Shown: piece after piece, positions 36,213-44,659 of the stretch
Position numbering within the stretch: the stretch's first letter is position 1
Layout of the letters: every line of letters starts with the position of its first letter
Source: SKIA01 sp047602905
GTDB lineage: Archaea; Nanobdellota; Nanobdellia; Woesearchaeales; SKIA01
Assembly: GCA_047602905.1 (NCBI GenBank)
Contig: JBLKOP010000005.1
Location: forward strand, 1-64,000
Length of the DNA stretch: 64,000 nt
Reading direction: 5' to 3'
Made by a program: the position numbers and the translations under genes
Notes under the pieces: generated by a model
The model's database searches: none
Told to the model about the DNA's origin: nothing
Seen by the model: only the letters and a program-made list of their open reading frames with translations

Positions 36213-37981
36213 TATTGTTGTACCTCCGTATAGTTTTTTCTCATAAAAGGATTGAAGAGTTCTCCTCCTCCTTCAAAGAAGAGGCTAAAGAACTCTACGT
36301 AGTGTAATCTCGCTGCGTTGATACTTACTCCGATGATGCTTACTACGAAGTTAAATGCGTGTCCTGCGAGTATGATGATTAGCCAGAGAGCTATTCCTAG
36401 TGTTCCTAGGCTGAGTGTTTGTTCTGCTATGGTGTTTACTGCTAGTGCTACTCCTGCTGTTGCTAGGCTTAGGGCGAGTATTCTTGCGTAGCTGAATACT
36501 TGTCCTATGTAGCTTGTTAAGTTCATGATGCCAAACACTCCTTGGTTTCGTATGAGTAGCGCTGCTGTTGCTGCTAGGATGATGTGTCCTGCTGTGGTGT
36601 TTTGTGTAAAGTACGCCGCTATTGCTAGTTGTAAAAGCCAAAACGGTGCTGCTTTGCTCCATGTTTGTTTTTCTTGGTTCTTAATTGCTTGTATGAGTCC
36701 TAGCAGTACTCCTAGGTTCATGTGTATGAGTCCAAGTGTTATGCTGAGGATGAGCAGGGGTATTGTTGCTTCAAAGCTGCTTGTATAGATTGGTTGTAGG
36801 GGTATGAGTCCTCCAAAGAAGCTTCCAAATATTGCTCCAAAGAGCATGGTGCTTATTGCTGATAGTGTGAGTATTCTTCGCGGCCATTTTTCGTGTGTGT
36901 AGTTTTTAATGATTGGTATGAGTGCTAGGAGTATGAGTGCGTATCCTATGTCTGCGAGCATGAGTCCAAAGAATATGGGAAAGAAGATGCTTACGATAAA
37001 TGTTGGGTCTATGCTCGTGTATTTTGGTGTGCTAAAGAGTTTTGTTAGTGGTTCAAAGTACGTGGTGAATTTGTTGTTGGCAAGTTTTGTTGGTGCTTGT
37101 TTGTCTGCTTTTTGTGCTGTTATGGTTGCTTGCGGTATTGCTTTTTTGAGTTTTTTGAAGTCTTTTTTCTCACAGTAGCCTGTTATGAGGGTGAGTTCTT
37201 GTGTTCGTGAGAATTTGTTTGGTAGCGTGTATGCTTCGTAGTGGTTTTCTAGGCTTATGAGTAGGTGTTGTAGGGTGCTTGTGTGTACTCCGAGTAGTGT
37301 TGTTTGTTGTTTGTTGTTGTTTGTTATGTTGGTTTCTAGTTCTTCTTCTCTTCTTTGTAGTTCTTGTTTTGTTTCTTTAGTGTTTTTGGTGATGAAGGTC
37401 GTGTTTATTTCTTTGAGTTCTGTTTCTTGGAGTGCTTCTCGTACTGCTTGTACGTGTTCTTCTTGTACTTCTATTTTTGTGTAGTGTTTATTGCCGTGTT
37501 TGTGTTGGTGTACGATTCCTTTCTTTATTGTTATTTTGATTTCTTTGTTTGCTTCAAAGATGAGTGTTGGTTGTTTGGTGATTTCAAACGGGATTGTTTC
37601 TAGAATTTCTTTTCTTGCTTGTACTCGCTGGAGTTTTTGTGTAAGCGTCTTTTCTTCTTTTTGGAGTTGTTGTACTTGGGGCAGGTATTTGTTTATGAAT
37701 GCTTTTGCTTCTGTGAGTGCGAGTAGTGGTGTTGGGAGTTTGTTTATGGTGGTTGCTTCTGTGCTTGTGTTGGTTTGTTCTGCTATGTAGCGTAGTTGCA
37801 GGAGTGCTTCTCCTATTTGGTTTGTTCCTGGTAGGCTCGTGTCTGCTTGTAGGCCTTCTGTTTCTGTTGGGCTTTGCGTTATGTGTACTGCTGCGAGTTT
37901 GTGTAGTTGACGGATAACTTCTGTTTTTTCTTCATTCGTGGTAAGAATCGTTATTTTATGGAGTTTGGCAGGAAAAATCAT
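36212..37981 (-). CDS. atpI: A-type ATP synthase subunit I/a
   Basis: The 589-aa protein has a cytoplasmic N-terminal half with coiled coils and a C-terminal half with about seven or eight membrane helices. Landmarks are FGLMLADIGYALI, FGAIFGSFFGG, SYARILALSLATAGVALAVN and RLHYVEFFSLFFEGGG, which carries the ion-path arginine region. It forms the stator channel facing the c ring. Confidence 0.96.
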   Translation of the reverse strand: MIFPAKLHKITILTTNEEKTEVIRQLHKLAAVHITQSPTETEGLQADTSLPGTNQIGEALLQLRYIAEQTNTSTEATTINKLPTPLLALTEAKAFINKYLPQVQQLQKEEKTLTQKLQRVQARKEILETIPFEITKQPTLIFEANKEIKITIKKGIVHQHKHGNKHYTKIEVQEEHVQAVREALQETELKEINTTFITKNTKETKQELQRREEELETNITNNNKQQTTLLGVHTSTLQHLLISLENHYEAYTLPNKFSRTQELTLITGYCEKKDFKKLKKAIPQATITAQKADKQAPTKLANNKFTTYFEPLTKLFSTPKYTSIDPTFIVSIFFPIFFGLMLADIGYALILLALIPIIKNYTHEKWPRRILTLSAISTMLFGAIFGSFFGGLIPLQPIYTSSFEATIPLLILSITLGLIHMNLGVLLGLIQAIKNQEKQTWSKAAPFWLLQLAIAAYFTQNTTAGHIILAATAALLIRNQGVFGIMNLTSYIGQVFSYARILALSLATAGVALAVNTIAEQTLSLGTLGIALWLIIILAGHAFNFVVSIIGVSINAARLHYVEFFSLFFEGGGELFNPFMRKNYTEVQQ

Positions 37982-38259
37982 AGTTGTTCGTGGATGTCTT
38001 GTGCTTGTAGTTGCTTAATTGTTTGTATCTTTTTTTGTGCTTCTTCGCGTATTTGTTGAATGTGTTCTTGTGTTTGTTCGTGTACTGCTTGTGCGTAGAT
38101 GTTTGCTTTGGTTTTTGCTTCTGTTCGTGTTTGTTCTAGGTGTTTGTTTCCTTGTGTGTGTGCTCGCGTAATTGTTCGTTTCGCGTTGGTGTGTGCTTGG
38201 CGGAGTTTTTGTTGCCACTCCTGTTCTTTTCTAAGCACTTTCTGTACTGCTTCGTGCAT
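37978..38259 (-). CDS. atpH: A-type ATP synthase subunit H (peripheral stalk)
   Basis: The 93-aa protein is a highly charged coiled coil (Gln, Glu, Lys, Thr-rich) at the head of the operon, matching AhaH, the partner of subunit E. A minus-strand TATA (TTCTTAAAGAC, about 38279-38289) 25 bp upstream makes this the first gene of the transcript. ATGA overlap with atpI. Confidence 0.82.
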   Translation of the reverse strand: MHEAVQKVLRKEQEWQQKLRQAHTNAKRTITRAHTQGNKHLEQTRTEAKTKANIYAQAVHEQTQEHIQQIREEAQKKIQTIKQLQAQDIHEQL

Positions 38260-38381
38260 GCCTGTGCGGACAAAGCAAGTCTTTAAGAAGGTATTGGTTC
38301 ACAAAAAACTTGTTTTAGGAGTACTTCTTAGTGGATACGAAAGGTGTTGTTTTTATATAGTTGCTTTTTCTTCCTTTCTTC

Positions 38382-39662
38382 ATGTCTATTGATGCGATTC
38401 TTCTTGGAGGACAAGACGTTACAGAAAATCTTTTTTCTCGTGTAGATAAGCAGCTTAAGCGGGATAAGCGTTTGCCAGGAAAAATTGCTTCTCCGACTCT
38501 GTATCGTCCTTCTTCTCTGCCGTTTTTTCCTTGGGGTAAAGATTTTGTGAAGTCAAACGCTCCTATGCCTGGAGGTCCTCCTCTTGGTTCGTACGCTGCG
38601 ATGACGTTGTTACTTAATGATGCCGTTGATTCTTTTGCCGTAACAGGTCCTCGATACACTGCTTGGTGGACTGATACGCTTCGCTCATTTATTATTGGTT
38701 CTCGTGGTTCCTGCAACGCTACACAAACCATGCTTTACCTTGATGAGACTGCTTCTTCTCCTCTTCTTGCTACAAAGCAAGCAATTAATTATCTTAAAGA
38801 AAGCTCTTCTCAACCTCCTGGTAAGCCCTACTTGGTTTTCTCAGCGGACACTCCTTTACAAGAAATAGCGAGCTTGCACTTATCTGATGATTTGCTTGTT
38901 AAAGCGAGTCTTCCAAGTTTCTTTAAGATATACGGTGCTGAGGCTTCTGTTTTTGAGCCTAACCTTTGGCCTCGCACGTACCAACTTGCTCTTATTCAAG
39001 ATGGAGTGTTTCATTACGCTAAGGAGCCAAACCAAGGCCTTCTTCGTGATGACAAAGACCTTTTTTCTTTACTTACTGTGCTCTCTGATTATCGTAAAGG
39101 TAACGGTCTTGTTGTTGCTGCGCACAAAGTTCTCTCTGAGCTTGCTAGTCGCAGTGATGACAAAGTATCTTTTTATCGTCATGCAAGCCAGTTCCTCCCT
39201 CACGTAGCTGAGGCTAAGTTACTGTATTCTTTTGGTCGTCTGCCTAGAAAAGGAATTCGTGTAGATGACGTTCTTGACACGCTCAAGCAAGCCAAACTTT
39301 CAGGAATTGAACTTACTCCCAGTGGTGATTTGCGCGAAGCAATGGATGTGGATACGCTTGGTTGTTACGCAAAGATGTACGCTTTACTTGATAAACGCCC
39401 TGAGGTGTACGCGCACCAAGACGAAATGCAGGATTTTAAGGAGCGCTTTTCGTTCATAGAAGCAAGTTCACTAAACCAGCGCCCTGAAGGATATATTAGT
39501 CATGAACAAATGAACTCTTATGCGCGGTTATTTTTTGGTCCTCCTATTTTTTCCAAAAAAGAAGTTACTAAAGAAGCGTTAAGGCACTATGCTTCGTGCA
39601 CCTATGACGATATTGATGCTCTTGCGGATTACTTACTTGCTTCGCAAAAAACTAATTCGTAA
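38382..39662 (+). CDS. Putative GT-A-fold nucleotidyltransferase-like protein
   Basis: No named family is certain. The 426-aa protein begins SIDAILLGGQD and continues with KSNAPMPGGPPLGSYAA and LVFSADTPL. These line up with the start, the K-P-GG-P-L segment and the DxP metal site of MobA/IspD/GlmU-like nucleotidyltransferases, although the first glycine loop is degenerate. The C-terminal half is helical and unassigned. ATG 38382 follows a TATA (TTTTTATATAG, 38350-38360) by 25 bp. The 3' end overlaps the convergent oxygenase-partner gene by 30 bp. Confidence 0.55.
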   Translation: MSIDAILLGGQDVTENLFSRVDKQLKRDKRLPGKIASPTLYRPSSLPFFPWGKDFVKSNAPMPGGPPLGSYAAMTLLLNDAVDSFAVTGPRYTAWWTDTLRSFIIGSRGSCNATQTMLYLDETASSPLLATKQAINYLKESSSQPPGKPYLVFSADTPLQEIASLHLSDDLLVKASLPSFFKIYGAEASVFEPNLWPRTYQLALIQDGVFHYAKEPNQGLLRDDKDLFSLLTVLSDYRKGNGLVVAAHKVLSELASRSDDKVSFYRHASQFLPHVAEAKLLYSFGRLPRKGIRVDDVLDTLKQAKLSGIELTPSGDLREAMDVDTLGCYAKMYALLDKRPEVYAHQDEMQDFKERFSFIEASSLNQRPEGYISHEQMNSYARLFFGPPIFSKKEVTKEALRHYASCTYDDIDALADYLLASQKTNS

Positions 39663-40133
39663 CTCGTTTGTCTTCGCGTAATGAGTTACTCGTTTCACAA
39701 AGCTTCTCATCTCGTTTTCTCGTCGAATAATTGCTACTGCGTTGTTTGTTACGGGCACAATGAGAGGTTGAGCGTTTGTTGGTGTGTACGTGATTTCTCC
39801 TCGAAACAACTCCTCCCACTCAGGAGCGCTCATATACAGTATTTCTACTCCTTCGTAAGGCTCTTGGCTGTCTTGTAGAGTAAAGTCTCCTGTCGTGAAT
39901 GTCTGCGTGCTTATCGTGTATTCTTCTAGGGAGAGCTTATCAGCTATTTTTTCTAGGAGTTTACGTATTTCTTCTGGTGTGCTTGTTTGTGTGTAGCTGT
40001 GCTTGTCTGCGCGCACTACTCGTTTTTCTTTCGTATAGGTTGGTGTGTTATTAAGTGCTTCTGGTAGAAGGACGAATCCTTGGCTGTCTAGTTGTTCTCG
40101 TATTTGTTTCCAGTGCTGTTCGTATTGTTTCAT
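39633..40133 (-). CDS. Ofd1/Tpa1 C-terminal-domain-like protein, partner of the upstream oxygenase
   Basis: The 166-aa protein resembles the second, non-catalytic double-stranded beta-helix domain of eukaryotic Tpa1/Ofd1/OGFOD1 (GDFTLQDSQEP, VEILYMSAPEWEE, then RSFVKRVTHYA). It lacks the HxD...H iron site. ATG 40133 overlaps the stop of the upstream catalytic gene as ATGA, so the eukaryotic two-domain protein appears here as two coupled genes. Confidence 0.6.
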   Translation of the reverse strand: MKQYEQHWKQIREQLDSQGFVLLPEALNNTPTYTKEKRVVRADKHSYTQTSTPEEIRKLLEKIADKLSLEEYTISTQTFTTGDFTLQDSQEPYEGVEILYMSAPEWEELFRGEITYTPTNAQPLIVPVTNNAVAIIRRENEMRSFVKRVTHYAKTNELRISFLRSK

Positions 40134-40723
40134 AGCAGCCACCCTCCAATGCTTACTCGGTATATTTTATCAGTTACTTCTTCTACTTCGTGCCAGCTTT
40201 GCGGACTTACTGTGAAGAGTGCTAGGCTGTTGGCTTCTGGTTGGTACGCAAGTACTTTCTTCTCGGGCCCGTTATTGTCGGTGTATAGCGCTAGTCCTCC
40301 TCCTTGTTCTGTATCTAGTGTTGTGAGGTAGAGTATCCATGCGAGCTTTCTTTCTTCTAGTTGGTCGTCGTGACACAATAAGTAGTCGGTGTCTTGGTAG
40401 AGTGCTCCAAACACTTCTATCTCTCCTGGTGTAGTCGCTACTCCTGTGAGTGTCTTAAACCACTTTCTTGTTTCTTTGCTGTTCATAAAAGAAATGAACT
40501 CTTGTATCGTCTCGTTCTTGCTTGTCTGTAAGTTATTGGTTTGTGCTAGGCTGAACAAATCGCTTTCTTTATGTATAAATTCTTCTTGGCTGAGTGCTTC
40601 TACGAGAGCTTTGAAGCGTTTTTGTGTAAGGAATTCTGGGAGTTGTAGGTGTGGGTACGGCGTTGCTTCTTGATACTTTTTTGCGAGTGCTTCTGCTTCG
40701 TGCTTAGGGTTCATCCAGTTCAT
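40130..40723 (-). CDS. 2-oxoglutarate/Fe(II) oxygenase, Tpa1/OGFOD1-like prolyl hydroxylase
   Basis: The 197-aa protein shows the iron triad His118-x-Asp120 (CHDDQLEERKLAWILYL) and His178 (SWHEVEEV), with Arg189 (YRVSIGGW) for 2-oxoglutarate. The layout matches the catalytic domain of Tpa1/OGFOD1, which hydroxylates a proline of ribosomal protein uS12 in eukaryotes. The substrate here is inferred. It requires O2. A TATA-like ACATAAAAACC lies about 30 bp upstream. Confidence 0.8.
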   Translation of the reverse strand: MNWMNPKHEAEALAKKYQEATPYPHLQLPEFLTQKRFKALVEALSQEEFIHKESDLFSLAQTNNLQTSKNETIQEFISFMNSKETRKWFKTLTGVATTPGEIEVFGALYQDTDYLLCHDDQLEERKLAWILYLTTLDTEQGGGLALYTDNNGPEKKVLAYQPEANSLALFTVSPQSWHEVEEVTDKIYRVSIGGWLL

Positions 40724-40841
40724 GTCTTTGGTGAGTCTGGCAGGGTTTTTATGTGCTACTTTTTTTGGGTTACTAAGTGGATGCTACTTGTTGTTATTGT
40801 ATGAAGTGTGCTTGCTGTAAAGAAGTAGGGTTGTTTGTTTT

Positions 40842-41153
40842 TTATCGTTTCTTCTTCTTTTTTTGAAACGTCTCGTACCAAGAAAATTCTGATAACAAAT
40901 TAGGTACTGCCCAGAGAATAGTTATTATTCCTATTAAGAAGAGGTATAAACTATAGGTTTCTGGGCTTTCGTTAAGAAATTGTTTTCCTGTAAGCGCGTA
41001 GTAGATGATGCTTACTCCTGCGTAGAGGAGCATGATGGCAAGGAATTTCTCTAGTATTTCTGCTGGTCGCTGCAATACTTTTCTTTCTGCTATGAGTAGT
41101 GCTAGGTAGTAAAGAAGAAAAGCTGCTATTATTATGAGGTACCCGCTAATCAT
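40842..41153 (-). CDS. Small membrane protein, 103 aa
   Basis: Three hydrophobic helices (about residues 3-23, 36-55 and 68-86) are followed by a basic tail KKKKKR. No family is recognised. It starts 93 bp from the divergent LOV kinase gene; a functional link is possible but not shown. Confidence 0.65.
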   Translation of the reverse strand: MISGYLIIIAAFLLYYLALLIAERKVLQRPAEILEKFLAIMLLYAGVSIIYYALTGKQFLNESPETYSLYLFLIGIITILWAVPNLLSEFSWYETFQKKKKKR

Positions 41154-41246
41154 GGTTGTGTGTGTTAGTGCTTGTTTTTATGTTCTCTCTTTTTGTTGTG
41201 TTCTAAGATACTATTATAAATCAAGATTTTTTCTGTTTTTTTTTAT

Positions 41247-42311
41247 ATGGATTCTTTACACCAAGACCGCGTAGTTAATATCTTGTCTCAAGCAGTTAAT
41301 CAATCCCCGTTTGGGTTAGTAATCGCTTCTGCTGATATTCCTGATAACCCTCTTGTATACGCTAATGAGGGGTTTACTCGCCTTACTGGATATTCTTTTT
41401 CTGAGGTGGAGGGACGAAACTGTCGTTTCTTACAGGGAGAGGATACACAACAGACTCCTCTGAGTGGGTTGCGTGATGCGATTAAGAATTTTCGTCCGTA
41501 CGCGTGTACTTTACGTAACTATACGAAGTCTGGTGAGTTATTCTATAATGATTTGATGATAACTCCTGCGTCTACTGATCAAGGAAACTTCTTTGTAGGT
41601 ACACAAAGAGACGTTACTGCTCGTGAACGGTTGTATTCTTCTCTTCGTGAAGAATCTTCTTCTCTTGATGAACAAGTTGGTGACTTACTTCATGACGCGC
41701 GTAATAAGCTTGGAGTATTTACTGGTCTGTGTGATTTAGCGCGTGAAGAACCAGATCTTCTTAATAGTCTTAGGAGATACCTAGGTGATTTTTCTTCTTC
41801 TATAACTCAGAGATTAGAGGATATTCGTAATAGAAAACAATCTTATCCTCTTTCCTTAGTTGATGTTGCTGCGCACGCACAAAATCAAGTATCGTTGTTT
41901 AGTGTTTCTTCTGAGCACGAAATATCGTATTCTGGTCCTTCTTCTCTAGAGGTCTTTACGAGTAGAGATGTGTATGTTTCTGCTCTTGAGAACTTGCTTT
42001 CTAATGCTTCTAAGTTCATTCCTTCTTCTCGCAAAGGAGTTATTGATGTATCCTTACTAGAAGAAGAGTCGCAAGTAGCTTTACAGGTGTGTGATAATGG
42101 TGTTGGTATTCCTGAGGGTTCTTTAGAGGAGATTTTTGAGGAGTTTAATTTTGTTTCTTCACGCCAAGAAGTAAAAGTTGCTAGTTCTGGTCGTGGGTTG
42201 AGTCAAGTTCGTCGAGAGCTTTCTCGCGTAGGAGGGGTTATTTTTGCTTCTAATAACAAGACGTACGGCTCTACTTTTTCTGTGAAGCTTCCTAAAACGC
42301 CAGCTTTATAA
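41247..42311 (+). CDS. LOV-domain sensor histidine kinase (blue-light receptor)
   Basis: Residues 15-130 form a LOV-type PAS domain with the flavin-binding signature GRNCRFLQG; Cys59 is the residue that forms the photo-adduct, and NYTKSGELFYNDLMITP supplies the flavin-contact asparagines. A coiled region leads to a histidine-kinase core: LLHDARNKLG (probable phospho-His149), N box ENLLSNASKF, G1 DNGVGIPEG, G2 SGRGLSQVRREL. No membrane segment is present, so it is a soluble sensor of 354 aa. No response regulator is adjacent. Bacterial origin by transfer is likely. Confidence 0.9.
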   Translation: MDSLHQDRVVNILSQAVNQSPFGLVIASADIPDNPLVYANEGFTRLTGYSFSEVEGRNCRFLQGEDTQQTPLSGLRDAIKNFRPYACTLRNYTKSGELFYNDLMITPASTDQGNFFVGTQRDVTARERLYSSLREESSSLDEQVGDLLHDARNKLGVFTGLCDLAREEPDLLNSLRRYLGDFSSSITQRLEDIRNRKQSYPLSLVDVAAHAQNQVSLFSVSSEHEISYSGPSSLEVFTSRDVYVSALENLLSNASKFIPSSRKGVIDVSLLEEESQVALQVCDNGVGIPEGSLEEIFEEFNFVSSRQEVKVASSGRGLSQVRRELSRVGGVIFASNNKTYGSTFSVKLPKTPAL

Positions 42312-42335
42312 AGTCGTTCTTGACGCAATACTTGT

Positions 42336-42959
42336 ATGTTAGAGGCGTTCGTGTTGGCGGTGGGTACGTTGCTTCCTATTGCTAACCCGCTAAGCACTGC
42401 GTTTGTTTTTAACAGCTTAGCTGCGAACAGAAGCGTTCAGGAACGAAGGCGTATAGCACTAAAAGCGTCCTTTACTGCTATGGTTACGTTGTTGATATTT
42501 ATGGTTTTAGAAAACTGGTTGCTTTCGTTCTTTGGAATTACTGTGTACGCTTTTCGCGTAGCAGGAGGCTTGTATTTGGGTATGATTGGTTTTGAGATGT
42601 TGAGTGCGAATATGCGCAGAAACCCAGATAATTATGTTGATGAGAAAGAAGACATCAGTATTATTCCTCTTGCTATCCCGCTTATTAGCGGTCCTGGAAG
42701 CATGACAGCAGTTCTTGTTCTTTCTCAAGGAGGTAGCTGGGGCGTGTATGCAGTTGTGGCGGCGGCTATTGTTGTTGTTGCAGTCTCTGCTTGGTTGCTT
42801 CTTCGCCACGCGCATTACTTAACAAAAATCTTTGGCCGCACAGGAACTAACGCTCTTGAGCGTATCCTTGGCCTTATTGTCTTAGTGATTGCTGTTCAAT
42901 TCCTCTTTAATGGGATATCAGGCTACTTACAAGACATCGGTATTGGGTTATTTGAGTAG
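42336..42959 (+). CDS. MarC-family integral membrane protein
   Basis: The 207-aa protein has about six membrane helices and family motifs LLPIANPLSTAFVF, GLYLGMIGFEMLSA and PLAIPLISGPGSM. Transport substrate is unknown for most MarC proteins. The TATA-like GCTTTATAAAG overlaps the stop of the LOV kinase gene, so it may have its own promoter. Its end overlaps the convergent gene by 12 bp. Confidence 0.92.
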   Translation: MLEAFVLAVGTLLPIANPLSTAFVFNSLAANRSVQERRRIALKASFTAMVTLLIFMVLENWLLSFFGITVYAFRVAGGLYLGMIGFEMLSANMRRNPDNYVDEKEDISIIPLAIPLISGPGSMTAVLVLSQGGSWGVYAVVAAAIVVVAVSAWLLLRHAHYLTKIFGRTGTNALERILGLIVLVIAVQFLFNGISGYLQDIGIGLFE

Positions 42960-43541
42960 TGCGAAGAAGTCATCTTTTGTTTCTCGCATATCTCTTGGAT
43001 TGCTGTTTGCTGCGTAAAAGAACTCGTTTGCAGCTACAGGTGCTTCTACTGGGTCTTGGAGTTGATTAAATGCTTGCTCGTACGCGTTGATAAAAACGCT
43101 TTTTGCTTGTTGGCTTCTGCTTGAGCGTAAATGTTTATCGTGCAAGTCTATTAAGAAATCTTCTAGTGCTATGTACGCACTAAACGTTACCTCTCCTTTA
43201 ATTGAGTGAAAATTGTTTATTACTTCGAGGGCTTTGTATGGTGTGCTGTGCACACGTGTTTCTGGAGGAAAGAATTCGTTTGCGTGGTTGTTCACGCTTC
43301 CGTTTTTTCGTAGACGAAGAGGAATTGTTTCCTCATGAACTGTTCGTAAAGTATATGCAGGTTCTATAATTGTGCTGTTGGGGGTTGTGAGGAGGTTAAG
43401 CTCTTTTCCTTGCTCTGTACGTATAGTGTATATTCGTAGACAGGTATTTGTGCTTGGGAGCTGTTCTTGTAGTGCAAAGAAGTAGTGAGCGTTGTTCTTA
43501 TCAGGAGTTTTTTTACCAAACCAAGTCATGTTCTTACGCAT
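42948..43541 (-). CDS. Hypothetical protein, 197 aa
   Basis: Soluble, no signal peptide, no family recognised. A mostly beta N-terminal half is followed by helices, with a Gln/Ser-rich segment near SSRSQQAKS. ATG 43541 is preferred to TTG 43550, since a minus-strand TATA-like AATATAAAC lies about 20-25 bp before it. Confidence 0.65.
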   Translation of the reverse strand: MRKNMTWFGKKTPDKNNAHYFFALQEQLPSTNTCLRIYTIRTEQGKELNLLTTPNSTIIEPAYTLRTVHEETIPLRLRKNGSVNNHANEFFPPETRVHSTPYKALEVINNFHSIKGEVTFSAYIALEDFLIDLHDKHLRSSRSQQAKSVFINAYEQAFNQLQDPVEAPVAANEFFYAANSNPRDMRETKDDFFALLK

Positions 43542-43554
43542 AAGAGACAACTAG

Positions 43555-43582
43555 TTGTTTATATTGTTAATGGTTATAAACA
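43555..43582. promoter_or_regulatory. Divergent TATA boxes between hypothetical gene and TrmA-like gene
   Basis: Plus-strand GTTATAAAC (43573-43581) lies about 25-30 bp before ATG 43604. A minus-strand AATATAAAC near 43560 serves the gene starting at 43541. Both imply leaderless transcripts and support the ATG starts chosen. Confidence 0.5.
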
Positions 43583-43603
43583 AAGGGTGTGTCTGCTTGC
43601 TTT

Positions 43604-44653
43604 ATGGTTAAGTGCAAGTTCTTTACTCAATGCGGTGGGTGTACAACAATGGATGTAGACTATACCAAGCAAATACAACAAAAACAAGAGTATTTACGAA
43701 CACTTTTTCATCAAGAAGTGCCTGTTCTTAAGCAAACAAACCCGTACAGTTTTCGTAATCGAATGGACTTTGTTATTACAGCAGACAAGCTAGGACTTAA
43801 ACAATCCTACAAAGAAGTAGTTGATATTTCTCGCTGCGAAGTACTTAAAGAACCTCTAAACAAGATATTAACGACTATTCGCGAGTGGTTTAGTACTGAA
43901 GAACTCACCGGATGCACTCCAGGAAGCTTTGATGGGTTTTTGCGCTTTGTCATGCTGCGAGGAGACGATCAAGAACAACAAGTAACGCTTACAACAACTA
44001 CTCACGAACACCAAGAAGCAATTCTTCGCCTAGCAGACAACCTAGCAGTTAAGAGTTTTGTTTGGCTTGTAGAAGAAGAAAGCACTGAGCGAAGTGTTGG
44101 CAGCAAAGAAGTACTTGTTGTTGGAGAGCGAGAAATAACTCTTCGTTTAGCAAACAAACAATTTCTTATTTCTTCACACACGTTCTTTCAGACAAGTCCA
44201 GAAATGGCGGAGAAAGCTATAGAGTACATGAAGCGGTACGTTCACGGACGAGTACTGGACTTATATTGCGGAGTGGGCGTTCTTGGACAAGCACTTAGTA
44301 GTGAAGTAGTAGGTGTTGATAGTAACAAAGAAAACGTTTTGCAAGCAAGAAGAAACGCAGAAATAAACAGCGTACAAGCAGAGTACTTCGTTGAGGACGC
44401 AGCGAGGTTTTTACGAAAAGAAGCTTTTGACACAATCATTGTTGACCCTCCAAGAACAGGACTACAAACAGGAGTTCACTCATTACTTGCTAGTAACGCA
44501 GAGACTATTGTGTACTTAAGCTGCAACCCAAAAACGCAAGCAAGAGACTTAGTATTTTTGAAACAAGTCTACGAAGTAATAGACTTGCAAGCGTTTGATT
44601 TCTTTGCGCACACAGAACACGTTGAGTGCTTGGCTGTTTTGAGAAAGAAATAA
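43604..44653 (+). CDS. TrmA/RumA-family RNA (uracil-5-) methyltransferase
   Basis: The 349-aa protein starts with the cysteine cluster CKFFTQCGGC, with a fourth Cys in ISRCEVL, the [4Fe-4S] ligands of RumA-type enzymes. SAM motif I is VLDLYCGVGVLGQAL. VDPPRTGL, YLSCNPKTQ (nucleophilic Cys) and HTEHVECLAVL complete the family set. In Pyrococcus such an enzyme makes m5U54 in tRNA; rRNA is the alternative. No TRAM domain is seen. Codons are A/C-rich, unlike nearby genes. Confidence 0.9.
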   Translation: MVKCKFFTQCGGCTTMDVDYTKQIQQKQEYLRTLFHQEVPVLKQTNPYSFRNRMDFVITADKLGLKQSYKEVVDISRCEVLKEPLNKILTTIREWFSTEELTGCTPGSFDGFLRFVMLRGDDQEQQVTLTTTTHEHQEAILRLADNLAVKSFVWLVEEESTERSVGSKEVLVVGEREITLRLANKQFLISSHTFFQTSPEMAEKAIEYMKRYVHGRVLDLYCGVGVLGQALSSEVVGVDSNKENVLQARRNAEINSVQAEYFVEDAARFLRKEAFDTIIVDPPRTGLQTGVHSLLASNAETIVYLSCNPKTQARDLVFLKQVYEVIDLQAFDFFAHTEHVECLAVLRKK

Positions 44654-44659
44654 CTTATT

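Noticed and set aside
40804..40869. 21-residue plus-strand frame MKCACCKEVG followed by a poly-Phe tail
   Set aside because: Too short, and the Phe run comes from a T-rich stretch antisense to the lysine tail of the membrane protein gene.
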